Source: Fibrobacteria bacterium AD312
GTDB lineage: Bacteria; Fibrobacterota; Fibrobacteria; Fibrobacterales; Fibrobacteraceae
Direction: 5' to 3'
Length of the DNA stretch: 51,694 bases
Assembly: GCA_001462345.1 (NCBI GenBank)
Contig: LIUM01000043.1
Coordinates: 1-51,694 of the forward strand
Under the pieces are notes generated by a model that searched no databases, had not been told where the DNA came from, and saw only the letters and a list, made by a program, of their open reading frames with translations. Positions 35,040 through 40,814 of the stretch are shown here, piece after piece. Every line of letters starts with the position of its first letter. Within the stretch, counting starts at the first letter, position 1. The translations under genes and the position numbers were made by a program.

Positions 35040-35933
35040 ATGCCAATATACGTAGAGAAAAACGGAAGCTTAAAGAAACTGAAATCATATGCAATTGATA
35101 AGGAAAAGAAATTGCAGGAATTAGTAGAGCAAAACTTAATGGAAGTTTTGGATATGCATTTTCTTGCAACAGAATATACAACGACTTTCGGTGGCAGAAT
35201 TGATACATTAGCAGTTGATAGAAATGGAGCACCTGTAATTATTGAATATAAAAGAGGAAAGAATGATAATGTAATTAATCAAGCATTATCATATTTGAAA
35301 TGGTTACAAGCTCAAAAAGTGGAATTTTTTGAAATGTTAATAATCAAAACATTAGGAAATGAAATATCCAAAGAACTTAAAATTGACTGGCAAAACCCAA
35401 GAGTGATTTGCATTGCTGAATCATATAGTAAATTCGACATTGATACGGTAGAAGTTATTCCAATGCGTATAGAACTTTTAAAATACAGATATTACGAGAA
35501 TGGAATTTTCAGCCTGGAACCTCTAAATGCATCCGAACAAAAAACATCAAATAAGGAAACTGTTGATAATCCATCAAAATCACCGATTGACTATTCAGTA
35601 GAACAACACTTACAAAAACCATCAGAAAAAATAAAGAATATTTTTCAGGATTTACGCAGTCGGATTTTTGAAATTGACGAGAATATTAAGGAGAAAGCAA
35701 CTTCTATGTATATTGGTTACCGAGTGACGAAATCATTTGCAGAAATTCATATCGGTAAGAATCAGATTAAAATGTATCTAAGACCAATTGAATACAATGA
35801 CCCTAAAAAAATGGTAGAAAAGATTCCAGATGGTTATAATTGGACTCTAAATCATAGAGTTTACATAAAGGAAAAAGATGAGTTGGATTATATTTTTGGA
35901 TTAATTGAACAATCATATCAAGACGTTTTATAA
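35040..35933 (+). CDS. DUF5655 protein with PD-(D/E)XK nuclease-like core
   Basis: This 297-aa protein opens MPIYVEKNGSLKKLKSY and has GGRIDTLAVDRNGAPVIIEYKRG near 52-74, matching the D...ExK core of NucS/DUF91-like nucleases. NPRVICIAESYSKFD follows, then a C-terminal domain from about 200 (IKNIFQDLRSRIFEIDENIKEK) like DUF5655. The family is common in bacteria but has no settled function; a role in DNA cleavage is inferred from the core. It is the first gene of cassette 3. Confidence 0.78.
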   Translation: MPIYVEKNGSLKKLKSYAIDKEKKLQELVEQNLMEVLDMHFLATEYTTTFGGRIDTLAVDRNGAPVIIEYKRGKNDNVINQALSYLKWLQAQKVEFFEMLIIKTLGNEISKELKIDWQNPRVICIAESYSKFDIDTVEVIPMRIELLKYRYYENGIFSLEPLNASEQKTSNKETVDNPSKSPIDYSVEQHLQKPSEKIKNIFQDLRSRIFEIDENIKEKATSMYIGYRVTKSFAEIHIGKNQIKMYLRPIEYNDPKKMVEKIPDGYNWTLNHRVYIKEKDELDYIFGLIEQSYQDVL

Positions 35934-36218
35934 ATGGCACTTACAGAAATACAGAAACAGAAATTCTTGGAAATTTCAGGAATGAAATATGAAGGAAATG
36001 AAATGAAAGGTCAATTTTCAACGCAGAGAGCCTACAATGATGATAAATGGAAGGAGCATTCGCCTTGGATTTTTACATATGTTATAGAACCAGACTCAGG
36101 AAACTTAATCTGTGAGTTAGAGCATAGAATGACTAACAATCGGATTTTTGGGTGGGATAAAGATGGAAATGACCTATCAACAGAGATAACTGAAAAATAT
36201 TTTAAACCACATTGGTAA
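35934..36218 (+). CDS. Small hypothetical protein, cassette 3 gene 2
   Basis: The family is not recognised. The 94-aa protein is Trp- and Tyr-rich (DDKWKEHSPWIFTYVIEPDSGNL, MTNNRIFGWDKDG) and looks like a small beta-sheet domain. Its ATG abuts the TAA of the DUF5655 nuclease gene, so translation is coupled and a partner or immunity role is possible. It ends 9 bases before attC3. Confidence 0.6.
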   Translation: MALTEIQKQKFLEISGMKYEGNEMKGQFSTQRAYNDDKWKEHSPWIFTYVIEPDSGNLICELEHRMTNNRIFGWDKDGNDLSTEITEKYFKPHW

Positions 36219-36227
36219 TCAAAAACT

Positions 36228-36359
36228 GGGGCTAACAATGTATAAAAATAATAGCCGAAATAGTAGTAGATTCAAGGGATGTAGCCCGCATCAACTTTCT
36301 TGTAACTTGACATGAAAGTGGCACGCAGTCGGCTACTATTCTTATACTAAACGTTAACG
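36228..36359 (+). other. attC site of cassette 3
   Basis: R'' is GGGGCTAAC and R' is GTTAACG. The inner arm AATAATAGCCGA pairs with TCGGCTACTATT. The spacer phrase GTAGCCCGCA is shared with attC4. Confidence 0.9.
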
Positions 36360-36403
36360 CCAATATTAAGAATCAGCAACACATCTAATAACAGAAGAAT
36401 AAT

Positions 36404-38140
36404 ATGACTTTACCAGAACCTCAATCGACAACATTTTCGAATCTATTGAACGAAATTGAAAAAGGACAGATTAAAATACCACAGTTTCAACGAGATTTTG
36501 TGTGGGATATAAAGAAGTCTGCAAATCTTATGGATAGTATTATAAAAGGTTATCCAATAGGTACATTTATATTTTGGAAAACAAACGAAAGGCTACGTTC
36601 AGTAAGGAACATGGGAGATTTTAATTTGCCAGAGCCTGAGGATGGCGATTTTGTCAATTATGTTCTTGATGGACAACAGAGGCTTACTAGTTTGTTTGCA
36701 AGTTTAAAAGGACTTAAAATAAAAAGAGATGAGAATAAAACAGATGATTATGCAGAGTTATATGTTGATTTGGAAGCGAAAGAGGACGAGCAAATAGTTA
36801 TACTTGAACAAATAGACAAGAGTAAGCAAAGTTTAATACGGATTACAGATTTATTGTATGCAGAATTAACACAATTAGTTAGCTATCCTAGTCAATATCA
36901 TAAAACAATATCTGAGTACAAAAAAAGGATAGAATCATACAACTACTCAATTATCTTAATTAAAGAGGCTCCAATTGATATAGCGACTGAGATTTTTACT
37001 AGGATCAATGTTGGAGGTAAACCTTTGTCATTATTTGAGATAATGGTTGCAAAAACCTATGAGTACAAAAAAGTAACTGACTTAAACACAAATGAAGAAA
37101 AGATATATATATTCGATTTATCTGATAAATTCAAGATACTTATTTCTGATTTGACACCGGTAAATTATGAAACGATTTCTGACGCTACAGTTCTTCAAAC
37201 CGTAGCGATGATTTTATCAAAAGACTGCTCAAAAAAAGCTATTTTAAAGCTTGATAAATCAGAGTTTATAAATACTTGGCCTGCGGCCGTGGATGCGATT
37301 AAATCTTCGATCGAATACTTTCGAGGTTTCTATAGAATTCCTGTTTCACAATTACTTCCATATAATGCTTTAATTGTTCCATTTTCTTATTTTTTCTATC
37401 ATCACAAGGATAAGCCTACGGGTGATAAACAAAAATATCTTCAAGATTTCTTTTGGCGTTGTTCCATCAGTGGTCGCTATTCATCAAGCGTTGAAAGTAA
37501 ACTTGCACAGGATATTAAAAAAATTGACAATATTTTAGCAAATCAACTTCCGAATTATGAATGGTCTGTTGATACTTCAAAAGACTTCATTATAAAATAT
37601 GGTTGGTTCAATGCGGGTAAGGCTTTTATTAAATCTATTTTGAGTTTATATGCCTATCATCAGCCAAAATCATTCAATGACGAATCAATTGTAAATATTA
37701 GTAATTATTGGCTGAAGCAAGCAAATAGTAAGAATTATCATCATTTCTTTCCTCGTGCCTTTTTAAGAAAGCGGCAAGAAGAAGAGTTTTTCATTAATCA
37801 CATTGCAAACATTACGATTGTTGATGACTTTTTAAACAAAAGGGAAATAAGGGCTCAAGCTCCCTCAAAATATATGAAAAGATTCTTAAAACATAATTCA
37901 AATCTAAGTCAAACCATGTCAACACATTTAATTACTGATTTGGATGAATTCGGCATTTGGGAAGATGACTATAATAAGTTTTTTGACTGTAGGGTTAATG
38001 CAATATCTAAAGAATTAGACAAACGAATAATCAAACAAGATATTGATAAACAAAACATAACTGTGGTTTTGGAAGACGACGCAGAAGAACCAGTTGAACT
38101 TGAGTTAATTAACGAAGAAAATGGAGACTCAAATGAATAA
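36404..38140 (+). CDS. DUF262/DUF1524-type protein, GmrSD-like
   Basis: This 578-aa protein has an N-terminal DUF262 ParB-like domain (IKIPQFQRDFVWD, YPIGTFIFW, and the nucleotide-site motif VLDGQQRLTSL near 88) and a C-terminal HNH-like region (NYHHFFPRAFLRKR then HIANITIVDDFLNKREI). That layout is the single-chain form of GmrSD type IV restriction enzymes, also related to SspE and BrxU, which attack modified phage DNA. It fills cassette 4 alone. A phage-defence role is inferred from the family and the neighbours. Confidence 0.82.
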   Translation: MTLPEPQSTTFSNLLNEIEKGQIKIPQFQRDFVWDIKKSANLMDSIIKGYPIGTFIFWKTNERLRSVRNMGDFNLPEPEDGDFVNYVLDGQQRLTSLFASLKGLKIKRDENKTDDYAELYVDLEAKEDEQIVILEQIDKSKQSLIRITDLLYAELTQLVSYPSQYHKTISEYKKRIESYNYSIILIKEAPIDIATEIFTRINVGGKPLSLFEIMVAKTYEYKKVTDLNTNEEKIYIFDLSDKFKILISDLTPVNYETISDATVLQTVAMILSKDCSKKAILKLDKSEFINTWPAAVDAIKSSIEYFRGFYRIPVSQLLPYNALIVPFSYFFYHHKDKPTGDKQKYLQDFFWRCSISGRYSSSVESKLAQDIKKIDNILANQLPNYEWSVDTSKDFIIKYGWFNAGKAFIKSILSLYAYHQPKSFNDESIVNISNYWLKQANSKNYHHFFPRAFLRKRQEEEFFINHIANITIVDDFLNKREIRAQAPSKYMKRFLKHNSNLSQTMSTHLITDLDEFGIWEDDYNKFFDCRVNAISKELDKRIIKQDIDKQNITVVLEDDAEEPVELELINEENGDSNE

Positions 38141-38146
38141 GAAATA

Positions 38147-38282
38147 CTGGCGTTAACAAAAACTATATGTCAATTGCCGTTTCCGTGCTGACAACAAGCC
38201 GTGTAGCCCGCAACAACGGCGGTGCGGCTCGACAGGAAAGCAATCCGCAGTCGGCAACTGCATATAGTTCCGTCCGTTATAT
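38147..38282 (+). other. attC site of cassette 4
   Basis: R'' is TGGCGTTAAC and R' is GTTATAT. The arm AACTATATGTCAATTGCCG pairs with CGGCAACTGCATATAGTT (small bulges). Confidence 0.9.
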
Positions 38283-38311
38283 GCCATTGCCAGCTCAAAG
38301 GAGAACATTTT

Positions 38312-38761
38312 GTGAATTGTGAAATTTTAGTAATTGGAAAGAAACAAATCAATAGTATAAAAACATTATGGGAAAAATTAAATGAAATTCATTTAAAAGA
38401 CTCCACGCACTTTAAAGATCACTACAAGTATTTTACATTTGAAGAAAGATGTGAAAAGTTCGACGAAATTAAAAACAGTAACATCAGAATTGAAGTGATT
38501 ATTGATAATAATAAAACAGTTGGTTATTGCATATCAACAATAGAAAAAAATACAGGTGAAATTGATTCACTATTTATTGAGCAAGAATATAGAAAATTCG
38601 GGTTCGGGCGACAATTAGTTGAGAATAGCATAAAATGGCTAAAGGCAAATGAATGTAAAAAAATTATGGTTTCTGTTGCAGAAGGGCATGAATCTGTTTT
38701 TGATTTTTATAGAAAGTTTGAGTTTTACCAAAGAATGACTTATTTACAACTGAAAGCATAA
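38312..38761 (+). CDS. GNAT-family N-acetyltransferase, cassette 5
   Basis: GNAT enzymes move an acetyl group from acetyl-CoA to an amine. The CoA-binding motif A is clear: IDSLFIEQEYRKFGFGRQLVENSIKWL. A longer frame opens at 38222, but that lies inside attC4. The GTG at 38312 follows AAAGGAG with 8 bases between and lies just inside the cassette, giving about 149 aa (NCEILVIGKKQIN...). The substrate is unknown. The last codons lie just before attC5. Confidence 0.8.
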   Translation: MNCEILVIGKKQINSIKTLWEKLNEIHLKDSTHFKDHYKYFTFEERCEKFDEIKNSNIRIEVIIDNNKTVGYCISTIEKNTGEIDSLFIEQEYRKFGFGRQLVENSIKWLKANECKKIMVSVAEGHESVFDFYRKFEFYQRMTYLQLKA

Positions 38762-38778
38762 ACAGAACCGCTGGCAAC

Positions 38779-38873
38779 GGCATATAACAGCGAATATGAG
38801 ATTCCGCCTTCGGCTCCATCCAAATTGCCTACGCTTCGCTCCGGCAACTTCTCATATTCGCGAAACGTTGTGC
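38779..38873 (+). other. attC site of cassette 5
   Basis: R'' is GGCATATAAC and R' is GTTGTGC. The perfect arm GCGAATATGAGA pairs with TCTCATATTCGC. The central sequence (TTCCG, TTCGGCTCCA, CCAAATT) matches attC1. Confidence 0.92.
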
Positions 38874-38898
38874 GCAACCATGAAAGACAGCGACATCA

Positions 38899-39846
38899 AT
38901 GAAAATTAGAGACTTTAAACTTGAAGATTTGAATATTATGAGAATGTGGTTAGGACAAGACTACATTCAAAAATTTTTTGGCGACCCGCATGATTGGATT
39001 AAAGAAATATCTGAAAATATAAGTGCTGATTGGGTTAAATATTTCATTGTAGAATGTGGTACGCCAGTAGGTTTTCTTCAGTATTATGAAACAGATAAGG
39101 CACCACAAGGAGAATGGTCGAACGAACCAATCGGAACTGTCGGTATTGATTATCTCATAGGAGATATTGAATATTTAGGGAAAGGATATGGTTCAAAAAC
39201 CGTTCGTTTATTGGTTGACTTTATCAAATCAAAAAACGAGTATGATTACATTGTAGCTGACCCAATTGTAGAGAATGTATCATCCATAAAAGTGCTTGAA
39301 AATAATGGTTTTAAACAAAATGCTAATGGACTTTTTTGTTTGGATTTGACCAACACAGGAATAAAGATTTATAGAGCTACCAAACAAGATGTCGGTATGA
39401 TAACTCAGCTGTTTCGAGATACTATCCAAAATGTGAACTCAAAAGATTACCCAGCAGACGAAATAGATGACTGGTCATCATGGTGGACTGACCATGATAA
39501 ATGGCAGGAAAAAATTGAAAAACAGTATTTTATTAAAGCAATGATTGAAGACAAAACAGTTGGATTTAGTTCATTATCAACTGATGGATATCTCGATTTT
39601 ATGTTTACTCATAAAGATTACCAAAGACATGGAGTTGCAAGTAATTTGATAAGTAAGATTGAAAAAAAAGCAAAAGAACAAGGTAATGATTTGATATATT
39701 CGGATGTAAGCATTACTGCAAAAGGATTTTTTGAAAGACATGGATATTTTGTTGAAAAACAGCAATTCAAAAAGTCAAGAAACAAAGAATTGATTAATTT
39801 TAGAATGACAAAAAGAATAAATGGCAGCGCCCAACAACGGGTATAA
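38899..39846 (+). CDS. Double GNAT protein, N-terminal half AAC(6')-like
   Basis: Residues 1-150 follow the AAC(6')-I aminoglycoside acetyltransferase pattern: MWLGQDYIQKFFGDPHDW, PVGFLQYYETD, GIDYLIGDIEYLGKGYGSKTVRLLVDFI, VADPIVENVSSIKVLENNGF. Residues 155-300 are a second GNAT domain (MFTHKDYQRHGVASNLISKIEKKAKEQG, FFERHGYFVEKQQF). The 315-aa fusion is cassette 6. Acetylation of an aminoglycoside is a reasonable inference for the first half only; the second half could act on something else. The stop codon lies within attC6, so the site encodes the last residues (SAQQRV). Confidence 0.78.
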   Translation: MKIRDFKLEDLNIMRMWLGQDYIQKFFGDPHDWIKEISENISADWVKYFIVECGTPVGFLQYYETDKAPQGEWSNEPIGTVGIDYLIGDIEYLGKGYGSKTVRLLVDFIKSKNEYDYIVADPIVENVSSIKVLENNGFKQNANGLFCLDLTNTGIKIYRATKQDVGMITQLFRDTIQNVNSKDYPADEIDDWSSWWTDHDKWQEKIEKQYFIKAMIEDKTVGFSSLSTDGYLDFMFTHKDYQRHGVASNLISKIEKKAKEQGNDLIYSDVSITAKGFFERHGYFVEKQQFKKSRNKELINFRMTKRINGSAQQRV

Positions 39847-39958
39847 AACATTGGGGGTTAGTCTGTTATCATGCATTTGCACCCGTATCATGTTTCTTCT
39901 CGTGGGATACGGACGCGCCTCGCAATCCCCAACGTTTCATACACGCAAACCGTTATAA
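39827..39958 (+). other. attC site of cassette 6 (last recognisable)
   Basis: R'' is GCGCCCAAC, with one mismatch to the complement of the cassette start GTTGTGCGC. R' is GTTATAA. Arms AACATTGGGG and CCCCAACGTT pair. It overlaps the 3' end of the double-GNAT gene. Confidence 0.82.
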
Positions 39959-40035
39959 GCATTACCCCGCCAAGACAGAAAGAAGAAGAAGATAGAATGG
40001 AAATGTGGAAGACCTTAAAATCCCCGCGCCCCAAG

Positions 40036-40059
40036 AAGCCCGCCGTCCATGGCGGGCTT
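40036..40059. repeat. GC-rich hairpin at the array end
   Basis: AAGCCCGCC pairs with GGCGGGCTT around a GTCCAT loop. The phrase CGCCGTCCATGGC also occurs at about 31511, in the leader of cassette 1, so similar hairpin DNA marks both array ends. It may also act as a terminator before the tetR-like gene. Confidence 0.7.
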
Positions 40060-40167
40060 AAAGATAAGTAATAGAAAATTCATAATTCTATGCAAACACG
40101 CAGAATGCCCCATTAAGCTGGATTTCACCGCTTTCTAAGCTCATATCGCAAAATTACGGAAAAAGTA

Positions 40168-40213
40168 TTGACAATCTCTGAAAAAAAGGGTATGTTAGTT
40201 AACGATAACTAAC
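40168..40213 (+). promoter_or_regulatory. Promoter and palindromic operator of the export operon
   Basis: The -35 TTGACA (40168) and -10 TATGTT (40191) are 17 bases apart. The operator GTTAGTTAACGATAACTAAC (40194-40213), with 8-bp arms, overlaps the -10, well placed for autorepression by the TetR-family protein encoded next. Confidence 0.85.
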
Positions 40214-40226
40214 CCGAGGAGCGATT

Positions 40227-40814
40227 ATGGCTTTCACCGTAAGGCAAAACGAAATTCTTGATGTATCCCTCATGATAATATCCGAAGAGGGTGTACAGAA
40301 TTTCACGATGAGACAGATAGCAGGTGTCATAGGCATTAGTGAACCGGCAATTTACAGGCATTTTCCCAATAAAATTGCCATACTTGAAGCACTTCTGGAA
40401 AGATTCGGGCAAGTTCACCGCGATTTAGCATCTCACCATTTAAAAGGTAAGAGACTGAGTGAAATTAAGGATTTTTTATCTGCAATTCTTGATAATTTGG
40501 CCCAGCATCCTGCACTCAGTGCAATCATCTTTTCGGAAGAAATATTCCAGAATGAACCAAGCCTTCGAGCAAAGGTGAGCGATATGATGGAAAAAACTCA
40601 GAACGACATTAATAGTCAACTTGAAGCATTGAAAATTAACGCCTTCCTTCCTACTGAACATATTACATGGATGTTATTGGGTTCAGTTCGGTTTCTTGTG
40701 GCTAAGTGGAGATTGTCAAACTTTGATTTTGACCTTTCTCACGAAGGTAAATCCTTTGCCTGTAATTTGTTAAAAATTGTCCCCTGTAAAACAGAAGAAG
40801 GAGATGAGAAATGA
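40227..40814 (+). CDS. TetR-family transcriptional regulator
   Basis: This 195-aa repressor-type protein has an N-terminal helix-turn-helix (EEGVQNFTMRQIAGVIGISEPAIYRHFPNKIAILEALL), the canonical TetR pattern, and a ligand-binding C-terminal domain. GAGGAG precedes the ATG. It overlaps the exporter gene by 4 bases and so is part of the operon it probably controls through the palindrome upstream. The inducer is unknown. Confidence 0.93.
   Translation: MAFTVRQNEILDVSLMIISEEGVQNFTMRQIAGVIGISEPAIYRHFPNKIAILEALLERFGQVHRDLASHHLKGKRLSEIKDFLSAILDNLAQHPALSAIIFSEEIFQNEPSLRAKVSDMMEKTQNDINSQLEALKINAFLPTEHITWMLLGSVRFLVAKWRLSNFDFDLSHEGKSFACNLLKIVPCKTEEGDEK

Larger units (their letters stand above)
30995..39958 (+). 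mobile_element. Integron: integrase remnant, probable attI and six gene cassettes
   Basis: Cassette bounds, cutting after the G of each GTTRRRY core, are 31421-33591, 33592-35001, 35002-36353, 36354-38276, 38277-38867 and 38868-39952. Each ends in an attC with paired inner arms, and the R'' of each attC is complementary to the first bases of the same cassette (for example GCCACTAAC against GTTAGTGGC in cassette 2), exactly as excisable cassettes predict. All cargo genes read rightwards, start close to the left edge and end at the attC. Cargo is defence- and acetyltransferase-rich. The integrase is only a fragment, so movement now would need one supplied in trans. Right of 39953 no further R'' is seen. 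Confidence 0.9.

Noticed and set aside
38222-38311. Upstream start for the cassette 5 acetyltransferase
   Set aside because: These codons lie inside attC4, and a GTG with AAAGGAG occurs just inside the cassette.
39871-40071. 66-codon frame after attC6
   Set aside because: It reads through attC6 and the GC-rich hairpin, with no ribosome-binding site and no family resemblance.
39953-40160. A seventh cassette after attC6
   Set aside because: No R'' complementary to the GTTATAAGC start is found before the tetR-like promoter.
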